From: Blasia pusilla
Lineage: Eukaryota > Marchantiophyta > Marchantiopsida > Blasiales
DNA length: 64,000 bases
Reading direction: 5' to 3'
Assembly (NCBI GenBank): GCA_050084515.1
Contig: CM114273.1
Coordinates: forward strand, 1,984,001 to 2,048,000
How positions within the stretch are numbered: position 1 is the stretch's first letter; the number at the start of each line of letters is the position of its first letter. The position numbers were made by a program, and so were the translations under genes. The notes beneath the pieces were generated by a model that had not been told where the DNA came from, ran no database searches, and saw only the letters and a program-made list of their open reading frames with translations. This document shows positions 11,802 to 24,056 of the stretch, piece after piece.

Positions 11802-13396
11802 CAAAGAGAGAATGAGAGAATGAGAGAGTGAGAGAGCTTCATGGGGGAGCTCGCTGGTCACTCGCTGTTTTTGCAGGTTGGGGACCGTGTTCCCCGTTCA
11901 GCGGCTCATGGGAGTGCTCACCGGAGCAAGGGCTGCTTTCATTACTCTTTGCATTTGCCGATTTTTAGGTGTGGAAGAGTGGGCGCGGGAAGCGCTGCCC
12001 AATTTCTAATAGGGATTGAGTATGGGGGCGGGTTTCCCCATGCTGGTGCTCTCGGGAGCACCATGTAGCTTGCTGATATGTATTTTTACAGATGTTACAT
12101 TTTCGTTGGGAGAAATCAGCGCGGGAGCGCTGCCGAATTTTGTGTAGGAGAAAGAGACATTGGGCTTTACGACAGTCCCCGTGAGTTTTTACTGAAATGT
12201 CCAATTCTAAATATTTTTGATGGTAGCATAGATCGTGAAGCTGTGCACGCTGTGCAACAAACAGTGTACAATTTGGAGTTGCGAGCAAAAAGTTATGGGC
12301 AATCTTGTAAAGCTGCCATTGCTAGGCGATTTTTAGGGTTAAATCGTGCAAACCCTAAATCAGCCGCCGCACCGGCGGCGGCCGTCGCCATCATAATCAC
12401 CGTCAACGTCAACGGTCAACCATCGACGGTCAACCGTTACCGTCATCGGTCGGCCGTCACCATCAACGGTCAACCGTCACTATCAAGGGTCCAGCGTCCA
12501 TTGTCCACCCTTTGGGTGCCATTGCCGCCATTACGGAGTGGAGGGTCTTCCATGACGTTCGTTGATTCCTTGACTTGCGTCGCCACCACGTACTTTGTTT
12601 TGGCCGCCACCGTCATCGCAGTTTCTTCATCAACCAGTGAAGGCAGATGACCTCCGGTTATGGTGTTTGAGTTTTGATTTCATGCTGCTATGTTGTGATT
12701 GGTAGCCGCTCGACGACGATCGAGTATCGTGCCGTGACGCCCGTAGCCGCAACGCGCCGCCGATTGCCGCGTCGTGCCGCTTGTGGCCGCACCGCACCAT
12801 CTCGATCGCGGAGCCGCACCGTCATTGTGGAGCAGAGTGTGAGATTATTATTGATTGAGGAGGGTGCCGCCGAGTGCCGCATCCCACCATCGAGGGCCGT
12901 GCCGTCAGTAGCCGTTCGTGCCGCCGCAACGCCGCGACCGCTCCGCTTTCGGACCGCATGTCTATCGAGGAGTTTTGAGCAAAGACATCGACGGGAGGAG
13001 TATGACTTGCTGATTGGATGAGTTGTCTCCACGATCGAGTTGGGGTCGAGATTTGCAGTTGCTGAGGAGCGACATCGACATGTGTTCAGGTTATCCATTC
13101 TGGTCCTTTACCCTGCACGTGTGAGGGATTGTGGGATTTATTTGGGGATATTGGGTGTGTGAATGCTGAGAGCATCATTTATGTATGTGGTTTAGGGGAC
13201 ATAGACCTGTGTGGGATGTCCGGAGTTGAGGGTAGGTTGTCGATGAGATGATAGCCTGGTCGATTTGCCGCACCACGCCGCGTGTTGCCGCACGTTACAC
13301 GTCTCGGGGAGAGAGAGTGTAGATCGAGTGCCGCATGTTTGGGATGAGTGATTGAGGGATTCCTCATGAGGTTCAGAGTGATCGGGTGAGAGGGGC
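11802..13396 (+). other. Element A leader with clustered GGTCAACC and GCCGC repeats
   Basis: About 1.6 kb between the left repeat and gag. At 12400-12490 GTCAACGGTCAACC-like units recur; read on the other strand they contain TTGACC, the core recognised by plant WRKY factors. At 12720-12990 and 13260-13340 GTGCCGC/GCCGC units recur. ORFs of 190 and 115 codons cross the area but consist mainly of these repeats and match nothing I know. No primer-binding site was recognised directly after Y. Confidence 0.5.
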
Positions 13397-15090
13397 ATGA
13401 GGGTCATCACGGAGTCTGTTCGGGACTTTGAGAGGCGAGGTGGTGAACCCGAGAGTAGCTCTAGAGGTTTTACACGGAGTGGCGCAAGGTTTCGAGGGTC
13501 TCCACGTGAGGGACCACCTCGACCTCCTTCTGTGTCATCGTCAGACGAGGGGGAGGGTGTAGAGGAGTTTGTGAGCACATCGCCACACATTGTGAGTGGT
13601 CCTACCAGTTGGGCGTACGAGATGGACGACCGGGATAAAGGACCGCGTAGGTTTTCAGGTGTAGTAGGCACGATTGAGTTGCACGATTTTATAGCAGAGT
13701 TTAGGAGTTGGTGCGACTCCCAGCGGGCCAGGGACCTCTAGAGAGTTCAACCCGTTTACAGCATGGATCGGTATGTTCCAGCATTTAGAGGGGGCGCCCA
13801 TGGACGATTACCATGAGTTCTCTCAAAGATATGCATGTGAGATCGAGGCGTGGAGGCTCTACTATGACCCACATTATGTGTCATGGACGGAGCCGTTCCC
13901 AGATGAGGAGGAGGAGTCAGGAGAGGCTACTGCCTCTTCCACTAGTGACGTTTTAGGAGAGGGGTCTCGACGGGAGCAGCAGTTGCACCGTCTAGTCGGG
14001 TTCGTCCTAGGTTCAACCCTGTGGTTGAGTTCTTTGCTGAGTTGAGGGCGAGCTACCAGGGGGTACGGACGGAGAAGTTGTGGAGCATCCACGACTTCGA
14101 GGCGCTCGGGTGAGAGTTTGCGTGAGGCTTTACACGCGCTGCGCCGGTTGATCAACGTCACTCAAGGGGTGACAGAGGCTCGAGCTATCCGGTCATGGTA
14201 TGCGTCTTTGGACCGGACCTGCGGACACGGGTGCGGGAGGGGGTGCTTCTTATGAACACCTCCCCTACGTTGAGAGATGTTTTTAGGACCGCCGAGAACA
14301 TTGAGCGCAACATGGCGGAGGAGAGTGTAGCCACCATGGGTTTTGGCGCAGAGCGATCCACGATTGTCGCACCCTGTGGAGAACGTGGACTCGAGATAGG
14401 TCAATCGTGGCACCACGAGCTCGGGAGGAGGATACCGAGAGGCCGTGCCCACGAGACTGCGCCTTCATATGCGGCTCAACAGAGCCGCCTACTATTACTT
14501 GTTGGTCATGTGGTGGAGCCCATCATCAGCGCGATTGCCCTCGTCAGGGTTATGGACGTGTGCCTCAGCATGGAGGAGGAGATGGTGCTGCACCAGGAGG
14601 TTATCAATGTGACTATTGTCAGAGGTATGGTGATACACGCGCCAGGTGTTTTAGTTTACATCTTGAGTAACGTCTGGACCGAGGGCCAGAGAGGGCTCCA
14701 CAGCGAGTAGCCGGTCCGGGTGGGCCTAGAGATCGTGCTCCAGGTGGTCCCGTTGGGGCACGAGAAGCTGGAGTTGCCCGACAGAGTGGTGGAGTTGCCC
14801 GTGGAGGAGGTAGAGTACCACCACCTAGACGCGCCGAGGGAGATTTCGGACGTGAGGCTGGGATGGCTGCTGAGATACAACAGCTACAGGAGCAGATTGC
14901 CGCTATGGCATTGAGGTTACCCGATGCCGGATCCGTGGCATCGACATCATATGGAGCAGCCAGAGATCTGGAGGATCCTGGATGGATGTGCGGGGTTGCC
15001 CAGATGGAGGCCGCCGCAGTTGTGACGCGTGGAGCAGCCGCAGAGTTGGATCCACAGCAAGGGGAAGCCAGTAGATAGACTAGGCTTCCT
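13397..15090 (+). pseudogene. gag: Element A gag (broken)
   Basis: Nucleocapsid/gag polyprotein remnant. The N-terminal part at 13397-13741 is acidic and serine-rich. A conserved block shared with element B (RRFSGVVGTIELHDFI, then FQHLEGAPMDDYHEF at 13773) runs across a stop at 13739. A second shared block is near 14060-14150 (SYQGVRTEKL). Two zinc knuckles follow at about 14500-14660: CWSCGGAHHQRDC is complete, while in CDYCQRYGDTRARC the histidine is replaced by aspartate. Several frameshifts are needed to read through. Downstream of the knuckles the frame is rich in glutamate, arginine and valine, with LQEQIAAMALRLPDAG near 14880. Confidence 0.75.
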
Positions 15091-15102
15091 CAATCTTTCA
15101 CG

Positions 15103-15933
15103 TTGTCCGAAGCGATGAGGACCCCATCGATGGGTCCTCATCAAAGTTCCTGGAGAGTTGGTAATGTTGTTGGTGTGCAAGCACGGAGGGCGATGGGAGA
15201 AGCGAGTGCGACGACTCCTATTGTTGATGCTCAAGAGGGGCACGTGTCGAGCACGTTGTTGGGGGCGGCCACCGTTGTTTACCGCACTCCTTTATTTTCT
15301 GCTTCCGATGTTGTGATGTTGGGAGGTACGCCCGCCGAGGCTTTTCGGTTGGCCGCTTCACTATGTGAGCGCGGAGTTGGAGTTCCTGCATCACGTTTAG
15401 AGGTGATTGCAGAGGAGGTGATGGACCTGCCCTTGGAGCGGATGCTCGGGCCGTCCACGCCATATTCATGGCAGGCTGCGGCTGCTAGGATGGCGGAGAT
15501 GCCCGCTAGACCCGCGATAGAGCGTGCCATGGCTTCTCCTGGTGTTGTGTTGCTGGATAATCGAGGAGAGGTCTTCCAGTTGGTGAGTCCTGGAGGTAGA
15601 GCTTTTAGTCCGAATCGTGTCTTGTTGGATTCAGGAGCGCAACCCTTGATGTTGGGGAAAGCGTCATTCAGAGGATTGGGCTTGACGAGAGCCGATGTGG
15701 AGTGTTGTCCATTTCGGATACAGACATCCTTGGGTGGAGCAAGTACCACACAGTATATCACCCGACAAGAGGTCGTGGTGAGGATTCACCCGGGACATCC
15801 TACAGATGAGTCCGTGGTGCGCGCCAAGGCGATAGAGGCGATACTGATGCTGAGTCCTACGACGTCTTGGTTGGTGGAGCAGTGTTATACCCGATGGGGT
15901 TTTCCTGGATTCTTGGGAGGAGTCGCCCTCTGA
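15103..15933 (+). pseudogene. Element A aspartic protease region
   Basis: A 276-codon open stretch. A retropepsin-type active-site motif, VLLDSGAQPLMLGKA, has D-S-G at 15628-15636. It is preceded by VVLLDNRGEVFQLVSPGG, also found in element B, and followed by a hydrophobic strand around AIEAILMLSP. This protease would process the polyprotein during particle maturation. It is the best preserved frame in element A. The link to gag upstream and methyltransferase downstream is broken by frameshifts, so the element as a whole is non-functional. Confidence 0.78.
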
Positions 15934-16254
15934 GACCAGGATGGCGTCGGTGATGAGCGCCTTAGCTCATTACCCGTTCGATTCACAGTGCGATGATCGA
16001 GAAACGGCCGGAGAGATGGCGACCTTAGCAAAGCATTTAGCGTGCCATCACTTGGCCTAGTGATTTGATTGAGGACATGTCCATGCAGAGGATACTCCCG
16101 TTCTCGACATTTCTATGGAGAGGAGTGTTATGGTAGCCTGCATCATTCCGTGGAGGAGAGGTGCCGCTGTGGGGCTCGACTGAGGAGCTTCAACGTCTGG
16201 CAAATGCGCACGCGTAGACCGCGTGGAGTGCTACGTTGACACCCTTGGATACTA

Positions 16255-17260
16255 CACCCATTGTGTGGTGTACCGGAGGAGGGTATTCGAGTGTTAGATC
16301 TCTTTGGAGGGATTAGCACCGGGTTATGGGTTCTTTGTTTTGCAAGCGAGTGCGAGTCAAAGAAGACTTGTATGTGGAGAGTGATGATGTTGCGAGGCGC
16401 GTCTCACTACGACATGTGGCGCAATTACGCCTACGTTTTCCCGACTTATTGTCTGCGTCCGCAGTACAGGGGTACCGAGGGATATTTTGTTGTTGGGGGC
16501 GCAGGACTTAGAGCGGGTAGGGACCATTGATTTGGTCATTGCGGTTGGCCATGTCGGGGCCAATCGAGTCCGGACGAGGCGGGGTTGGGCGACACTCGGT
16601 CAGGTTGTTTTGGGAGATGTTGAGGGTCTTACGGCAATTGCAGGAGCACCAGTCTCGTTCTCCGGCCTACATTCTGGAGAATGTGCCGATCTTAGGAGAC
16701 TCTAGGTCACGGGTCGTGACGAGTGCTCATCAGTGCGTGCCTGGATCGGCCCAGCAGTGTTCTTGGATGCGGCAAGTGTAGGTTCTAGAGCCCATCGCCG
16801 CGTCTATGGTGGACCAACTTGGTGCCCCATGCGGTGTTATGGAGGGCGTATCCCCTTTGTTAGTGGATTCAGTGCGGATCCGGTCGCCGATCTGAGCGGT
16901 GAGGCACGATGATCGACCACCGCTCATTGTGGTGGTCAGGGTAGGTAGGCGGCGCGGGCAGCCTTGCCCACGTTGTGAGTTTTCCGCTTCCTATGCATAC
17001 AAGGAGGCGGTCTTGGCTTGGTTTGGGATGACCAGGTTCAGCGGTTGGTGGAGCCCAACGCCGGCGAGAGAGAGCGGCGATGGGATTTCCCACAGAGTGA
17101 CGGCAAGTACCATCGATGTCGAGGCATCACGACGCCATGTCTTGGGTCAGCGATGGACCTGAATCGCTTGACATGGATCCTCGGCTTGGGAGAGGCGGCG
17201 GCGTCATATGAGATCGCGACAGATCACAACGGTTTGCGTTAGTGAGCCCCATGCCTACCG
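16255..17260 (+). pseudogene. Element A cytosine-5 DNA methyltransferase (broken)
   Basis: A decayed copy of the methyltransferase seen intact in most of element B. Motif I is readable as VLDLFGGISTG at 16291-16323. The next block, YVESDDVARRVSLRHVAQL, is in another frame. The catalytic-loop DNA near 16545-16560 reads GWPCRG in its own frame, whereas B has GWPCQG. ENV (motif VI) is at 16677-16685. Near 17020-17190 are remnants equivalent to B's RQLVEPN and RRHVLGQAMDLN. At least four frame changes separate the motifs, so no active enzyme is expected. Its presence at the same position in both elements shows that the domain belongs to the lineage. Confidence 0.8.
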
Positions 17261-17599
17261 AGACGGTGGAGGCAAAGTGGTCGGGGCGAGACCGAGGAGA
17301 TCTACGCACCAGGGAGATCGAGAGAGACACCCTTGGACTTCTTGGGATGTTTTGAAGGTACGTAAGGAGATGATAGCCACAAAGATCGGCGTGGTTTGCA
17401 CCGCAAGTGGAGGAGATCGAGTTTGCAGTTGGTGCAGGAGAGCGGCGAGTGTTGTTGTTCGAGACGGGTTGCACCATAGCAACCACCGATACCCGCACCG
17501 GAGAGTCCTACCGTAGTCACGATGGAGACTTGGGAGCCGATATGGGCCCTAAGTTGACGGGGAGGAGAGCGCGCCGAATACATCGTTCCTCGGGAGTTA

Positions 17600-18960
17600 T
17601 AGGAGCGCTGCGTTTAGCATGGAGGATTTGGGTACGCTGAAGGGACCGGGATCCGCATTGAGTTGTCGAGTGATATGCCGATCTTCCGACGACCCTACAG
17701 TCTGATGATATGGAGAGGGCTCGATTCACAGTAGGAGCCAAGACTTGGTCGGAGCAGGACTAGTGGAGATGTCGCATGGGGAGTATGCATCCGCCCTTTG
17801 TCATGCCCGCCAAGAAGGATGTACATGGCAAGCTGGACGGATAGGCGGATGTGTGGGGATTACCGACCTATCAATCGCGTGACGAAGTCCGATAGGTATG
17901 CCATGCCCACCCACGAGAGATCTTTGATGCGATTGGTCACGCAAAGGTCTTGATTCATTGATTTTGGTGGATACCATCGGTGCCTATGAGATTGGAGGAC
18001 AAAAGCGAGAAGACGGCATTTTGGAGCATCGATCCTCACGGGAAGGATTGTTTGTACTAGTGGCGGTTCTTACCATTTGGGTTAAAGAACGCCCCGGCTG
18101 AGTTTCAGAGGGTCATGGATAGGATCTTGGCTGGTCTTGATTTTGCTAGGTGTTATATTGATGACATCGTAGTCTTTAGCGCCACGGTTGAGGAGCATGA
18201 GCAACATCTAGAGGAGGTGTTTTGGCGATTGCAATTACATGGGCTGAAGCTACATCCAGGCAAGTGCAAGTTCTTCTCGACCAGATTGAGTACTTGGGTC
18301 ATACTGATATACCAGGGGCCTTGGTGTTCAGCGAGAAGAAGGTAGAGGCTATCTCACGCATTCCACGCCCGTCAGATGTGAGCCGTGTTCGGCGCATTCA
18401 TGGGATTGGCGAACTTCTATCGGCGATCGTCAAGGGATTCAATTCGATTGGCGGCCCGACCTTGCTCACCAAGGTGGATCACGAGTGGCACTGGGGATGA
18501 GCAGAGCGAGCATTTCAGATTGCTCAGGGCGAGTTGCGTCCGCACCCATCTTGAGGAGACCGATCGGGCGTCCTTTCGATTGCACTGATTGGAGCATGTT
18601 GGGGCTTGGAGCGGTGCTCACCCGGCATGATGATGAGGGTAGAGAGTTTGTGGTGGCTTACGCTAGCCGCTCGAACAACGCTATGCAGAGGCGAAGGCGG
18701 CTCGTATGAGGGTGAGTGCTTGGTCGGTGTGGTGGGTCGCGCATTTTAGGTGTTACTTATTCAAAGAACCCCTTTACCATCATCACTGATCATCAACCAC
18801 TGAAGTGGTTGATGGAGTTTGACAAGCTTACAGGGAAGCTTGCGATATGGGCTCTGTTGTTGTAGGAGTATGATTTTCAGGTGGTACATAGACCTGGAAC
18901 GCTCAACCAGGATGCAGATGGGTTGAGTCGTAACCCATGCCCGAGTCAGCGAGATGCGAC
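17600..18960 (+). pseudogene. pol: Element A reverse transcriptase and RNase H (broken)
   Basis: Gypsy-type reverse transcriptase. Fragments near 17800-17920 match B's PAKKDMHG and MCGDYRPINR. The catalytic YIDD box is at 18154-18165 within CYIDDIVVFSATVEEHE, followed by LHGLKLHPGKCKFF. RNase H remnants are at 18485-18720 (DWSMLGLGAVLTRHDDEG) and 18770-18940 (HQPLKWLMEF, VVHRPGTLNQDADGLSRNPC). Stops and frameshifts are frequent. One TAG, at 18058-18060 in LY-stop-W just before LPFGLKNAPAEF, is shared with element B. Confidence 0.85.
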
Positions 18961-19079
18961 TGGAGCTCGATGGCATGGAGAGAGTGATGAGGAGTCGGTG
19001 CCAGGATGGCACGCGTCAGCCTATTTAGATCTAGTGGAGAGTCTTTGGATCCCGAGGCCAATGAGGACACGACAAGTGG

Positions 19080-20507
19080 CCGAGATATTCATGATGATGG
19101 AGTAGTCTTAGAGTACCTTCGTACTGGCAGCCTTGCGAGCACCATGGATGCTAGAGAGCGGGATCGGATCCTCTGGCGGGCCGGCGGTTCCGTTGGGAGG
19201 GACACATGTTTTGAGGGTTTGGGAGGATGGCAGAGTACGCGTAGTGCCGCATCCTTTGCAGAGAGCACGACTAGTGTAGCATGCCCACGAGGAGTTGGGT
19301 CACTTTGGGGTGAAGCGGACGTATAGCTTGCTCCAGATTCACTATTGGTGGCGAGGCATGCAGACTGACGTTCAGCAATTTGTTGCCAGTGCATGGTGTG
19401 TGATCGGGTCCGAGCATCGTTCAATGCTCGACTCCCTGATTGCATCCATTACCGATCATGGGCTTAAGGTATAGATGGTGTTTGGATTTTGCAGGACCTT
19501 TGCCCTTGACGGAGCGTCACAGTCGTTATGTGTTGGTGATGGTCGAGCACTTCTCGAAGTGAATCGAGTTGGTTGCATTGCCTGACAAAGCAAGTGAGGG
19601 AGTAGCTTATGCCTTCCTTGATGAGTCTTTGAGTCATTATGGCGCACGGTGAGGTGTTGATGGACCAGGGTACCGAAGTTTCGCGGTGAGTTCAGGCCTT
19701 GTGTGATCGGCGTTGATCGTCCACCGACGACCGCGAGATCATCCGAGGCGGATGGATTAGCGGAGAGAGTTGTGCTGACGGTGAAGAGGGGTTTACGCAA
19801 GTATGGCTTGCAGAGAGGTCACCTAGGAGATTGGGACCTCCGGTTGCCATGGTTGGCGATGGGATCTGATTCAGAGCGACCATCCTTAGCGTCTTTTTCA
19901 CCGTACTTGCTACTTTATGGCGAGAGCCAAATTTACTGCGGCCATTCGTCGAGATCTTGATGAGGTGCTCAACCTTGATGACCCAGATGTTTGGGTGCGA
20001 GCATGTTCTCGAGAGGGGTGAGTTATTTCGGAGAGTGATGCCCATGGCGTTCGAGAACTTGGCGATTGCACAAAGATCGGGATACGTTGAGGTATGCGAC
20101 TATTCGAGGTGGTGGTTATCGACCAACTATCCGGAGGTTTCATCGGGGAGATTATGTCTATTTGCAGCAGACGGCACCGGCGGCGTTGGATGTGATCTGC
20201 AGGCGCACTATCACGAGTGCGTGACATTTTGCCATCGGGTGTTCTCTTCTTTGGAGGGACGCGATGATATGGTATGGAAGGACCATGTGCGTAATTATGC
20301 GCCATGTCACCTTCCTAACATTGATGGTACTGATGAGATCCGAGCTTAGTAGTAGTTCCTGCAGGCTTGCGTTGTATGTTGTGTGGTTACGCCGTGTAGT
20401 GCGTACGATGCTAGTCTGTGATGGGTGTTCGAGAGGATGATGGGTGTTTGACGCCATTTCTCACTAGGGTTCCTCAAGGACGATGGATGTGTCCTAGATG
20501 TACATAG
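19080..20507 (+). pseudogene. Element A integrase with C-terminal PHD finger (broken)
   Basis: Integrase remnants include the zinc-binding N-terminal region near 19290-19400, then WDFAGPLPLT and YVLVMVEHFSK near 19490-19560 (first catalytic aspartate). DHPEADGLAERV near 19740-19770 holds the catalytic glutamate, and LGDWDLRLPWLAMG follows. The second catalytic block (LTDQGTEF in B) is disrupted near 19655. The C-terminus at 20373-20507 carries the remains of a PHD finger: CMLCGY at its start and GRWMCPRCT at its end, terminated by TAG at 20505. The middle is frameshifted. The element therefore once ended in a PHD module like element B. Confidence 0.78.
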
Positions 20508-20678
20508 AGAAGGTAGTTCTACATTCCAACTTGTGTCTATGATATGGATGACAAGGAGGCGACTAACAATGGGGCCACATGAGCACCCGGCCTCCTTGCT
20601 CTTAGTGTCCGAGAGATGTATGTCATGGTAGGTAGGGATAGATGGCTATCTAGAGTTAGAGGGACCTAACCACCAGCT

Positions 20679-21459
20679 AGGGGGGCGATTGGAGATATTT
20701 TGGTTCTTCTTGTCTCGTTGTTTGGATGCCATGAGTTAGCATGGGATCATGCGTGTTTGTGTGTGTGTTCGGTGACAGCGATGTATGTTGTGTAACGATG
20801 TGTATGCGCAAGGAAGGGTGTCACGTCTTTTAGGATAGATCGGTGGGATCTAATAGAGCGCCTTCATGAGTAGTGGAGGACACGCCCAGTAGGTCGAGGG
20901 TGACCTGCTGAGGCCCTTGGAAACCTGAGATAGCAGGTTTCCCCTTCGTTTCGGCTCATTTGGAGCCATATTGAGGAACTTACTATTTTAGTTAAGTACC
21001 ATTTTGAGTATATGATTGACTTACTATTTTTAGTAAGTGGCCCTTGACCTCCTACATCAGGTCAAGAGCCAAGGAGGTGACTTGGGAGAATAGGTTACCA
21101 TGGAGAGAGCTTGGGAGAGGAGAGGGGTATACCTCAAGGAGAGAGAGCTTGAGAGCTCATTCTCTCTTTGTTGAAACTCTTGGCATGAGGCGGCGGAGCT
21201 ATGGTACCTTGCCTTGTGAGTGTAACCCAAGCCTCTCATTAGGAGAGTGGGTTTGGTTTGACATGAGAGAGAGTGCACACCTTTGAGAGCTATGGTGTGA
21301 GATGGTGGAGAGAGAGATTGGATCTTACTTTATTGGAGATATTTTGGTTTTTCTTGTCTCGTTGTTTGGATGCCATGAGTTAGCATGGGATCATGCGTGT
21401 TTGTGTGTGTGTTCGGTGACAGCGATGTATGTTGTGTAGCGATGTGTATGCGCACGACA
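20679..21459 (+). repeat. Element A right terminus: polypurine tract, X-Y-X'
   Basis: The polypurine tract AGGGGGGCGA (20679-20688) is followed at once by X (20688-20810), then AGGAAGGG, then Y (20819-21332), then X' (21332-21459). X and X' differ at only about 2 of 122 positions. X' ends CGCACGACA, the outer end of the element. The left end of the element has Y but no X, so the repeat is split between the two ends. Confidence 0.85.
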
Positions 21460-21588
21460 AGGGGAAGAGAGTGAGTGAGTGAAGGCGTGAGGTGGGCGGA
21501 GGCGACAAGACAAGAAGGAGAGGCGGGCAGAAAGTGATGAGGCTGATTGCACGACACTTTGGCCGAAGAACAAATCGGCTGCAAGAGA

Positions 21589-21698
<110 letters not shown>

Positions 21699-21701
21699 TC
21701 A

Positions 21702-23925
21702 TTAAGTAGTGCCTGTCGTAGCCTTAAGACCATTGACCCCGCGCCTTGGTTGGACGGTGCTTGAGACTAGGATGGGTGTAGAGAGAGAAGCAAGTGAAGA
21801 AGGTACCATATGAGAGGAGGGAGACACTCTCATATAGTGTGAGTGCTCACCAAACAACGTGTTTGTACAGAGCTTCCAAGTGTCAACCAAGAAACTCTTC
21901 ACCACACCATCTACTTTATCTGATTGGGATCCCCAATAGACATTACTTGCCAGTGCAGTAGCTTTGGGCAATGAATCAAGGTTACTGAATGTGTTGAACA
22001 ATTCTGGTGCTACGAGCTTAGCAATATCAGCACATGCTCTTGCTTTGTGTGCTGTGAATTTTGCGCAAGAGACCAAGTAATGACTAGAGGTTTCATCCCC
22101 ATCATCACACAAGGCGCAAGAGTTTAGTTGTGTTCCCATCCTGCTTTTCTTATGGTTTAAGGGGATTGCTCACGTTCTGAACTTGAACTTGAGCCAGGTT
22201 CCCAAGCAAGGGGTTCCCCGCAAATAGTTCTTCAATTCTGCCTTCTCAGGATAAACCGTCAAAAGAGAGAGGTCAGACATTTTCATGGCTTTCTCCATGT
22301 TGTTCTGTTGTGAGCGTTTGCCCACTGCTTTGGTTATGGTATCCACGAATGCTTTCTCATCTTGCTCCCACAGTTTAGGCCCTGCTGGGAGCTTGGATGC
22401 TTGCACAAGCTCTTGAACCTTTTTCGTCCAAGATTTGGCCTGCTTTTGCGGGTCTTCTTTGGGTCCACGTTTTCCCCATCACCTTTTTAGGATAGCGATG
22501 GGAGTCCATTGTCTCGAGCTACCTCCGCCATTTCAACTTGGCGATGTCACGTCTATCCTCCAAGGGTTCCACACCTAGTTCTGATCTCACACCAACTCGG
22601 GCTGTTCGTGATGAAGTTGACATCATACCCTGAAACGCCTTCACCTGCACAACTTCAAGCCTATCCCTTTTTTTGGTGTTGGTATCCCACACTGCTGCCC
22701 CGTATTCCAGCGAGGGATGAATGGTATTCAAAATGATAGAGTGCTTTACTTCTAATGTGATATCCCAATAGTGTAGGAATCTGGACAGACCGTTCACCTT
22801 CGTATGGCCTTTCTCAGTAGTCTTCTTCATGTGTGCATCCCACATGAAATCTTCCGATAATTCTATGCCCAGATAGGTGTATGTAGCCACACGAGGGATC
22901 TCTTGTTCGCCCTAGTACCACTATTGGTCTTGGTCCTCCTCCTTGCCATTGAAAATCATCACACCGCACTTCAGTACATTTGCCTCCATTCCCACATGTC
23001 ACACCAGATTTTGGTCAGGGAGATCATCTCTTGGAGTTTCTCTCCTGTTTCCTCAAGGCCACCAAAGTCATCATCAAACATGAGTGTAACAATAGAGTTG
23101 TTGCCCACCCGTATGCCTAGTCCACTATTCACGAAGATGTTGAAGAGGGTAGGGGAGAGCGGGCATCCTTGAGCCACTCCTTGCTTGATGTGGAATGTCC
23201 CGCTCTTTTGGCCATTCAACAGAACTCTACTCCTTGTGTTCTAGTACATCTTCTCCACCACCCTCCACATTTTCCCTCTCAGCCCCGCCTTCCACAAGCC
23301 ATACAGTGTCGTATGCCTTCTTGAGGTCCAAGAAGAAGCAATAGGTGGATTTCCCCTCTTTTTTCCTACCCTGGATAATGTGACTGAAGGTGATGATGTG
23401 ATCCACGCATCCTTGGGCTTGCTGGAAGTCAGCCTGGCCTTCCTTGATGACAAAATTCTCCTCCAGGTACACAGAGATTCTATTGTTGAGTATATGGCAG
23501 AGGAGCTTCCGGACTACACTCAACAATGTAATACCCCTGTAGTTTCCATGGTCTTCTCGCTCACCCTTCTTGAAGAGGTTCATGATGACTCCCACCCGCC
23601 ATCTTTGTGGGATGACTTCTGCCCGCCAGACCAGGCTGAAGAGACTCACTAGAGAACAAGCCATAGAAGCATCGCCATACTTCAACAGCTCATTCACAAG
23701 CTCATCACCACCGCCTGCTTTGTGGTTCATAAGTTCTTTGATCGCTGCCCCCAACTCAGCCAGGGAGAACCAATCATTCGACGGGTTGCCCAACTCAACC
23801 TCATCATCTACCTTCTCCCGTTGTATCTTAACAAAATCCTCCACCACCCTCTCAAAGTTATGCTCTTCAAGGGATGTCCGAGCAGGCTTCTTGCCTAACT
23901 CCTTGTAAATGGTCTTCCAACACAT
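21702..23925 (-). pseudogene. LINE ORF2: reverse transcriptase and C-terminal knuckle
   Basis: In coding order, 23925-23227 encodes the fingers and palm start: WRVGVIMNLFKKGER, then NYRGITLLSVVRKLL and FFLDLKKAYDTV, matching LINE reverse transcriptases. The next frame (23219-22971) contains CPLSPTLFNIFVN. The catalytic box is written MFDDDFGG, with FDDD at 23067-23078, in place of the usual F/Y-A-D-D. Further frames give YTYLGIELSEDFMWDAHM and LEYGAAVWDTNTKKRDRL. The C-terminal piece 22139-21702 has CALCDDGDETSSHYLVSC, a zinc knuckle of the kind that ends many plant LINE proteins. At least four frame changes make it non-functional. Confidence 0.85.
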
Positions 23926-24056
23926 GTCGGATCTGTTTAGCCGTGGTCACCATTCCACCGTCTTTTCTCTTCAAGGCCTTTACGTCATTTTTGTCCCTGA
24001 CCTTGCTCAACTTCTGCACTTCCATCCAGAAATTTTTCTGATTCTCAGTGAAATTC

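Larger units (their letters stand above)
11288..21459 (+). mobile_element. Retroelement A: Ty3/gypsy with DNA methyltransferase and PHD finger
   Basis: A 10.2-kb element nested in the CACTA transposon. The order is Y repeat, leader, gag, DSG protease, cytosine methyltransferase, reverse transcriptase/RNase H, integrase, PHD finger, then X-Y-X'. The left terminus is TGTCACG and the right terminus ends CGCACGACA. AGGG flanks both sides (11284-11287 and 21460-21463), a likely 4-bp target duplication. The two Y copies differ at about 7 positions in 514 (98-99% identical). The coding region has many frameshifts and stops, so this copy is dead despite fairly young repeats. Confidence 0.85.

Noticed and set aside
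12078-12650. 190-codon ORF in the leader of element A
   Set aside because: Second half is built from the GTCAACGG repeats; no domain and no counterpart in element B.
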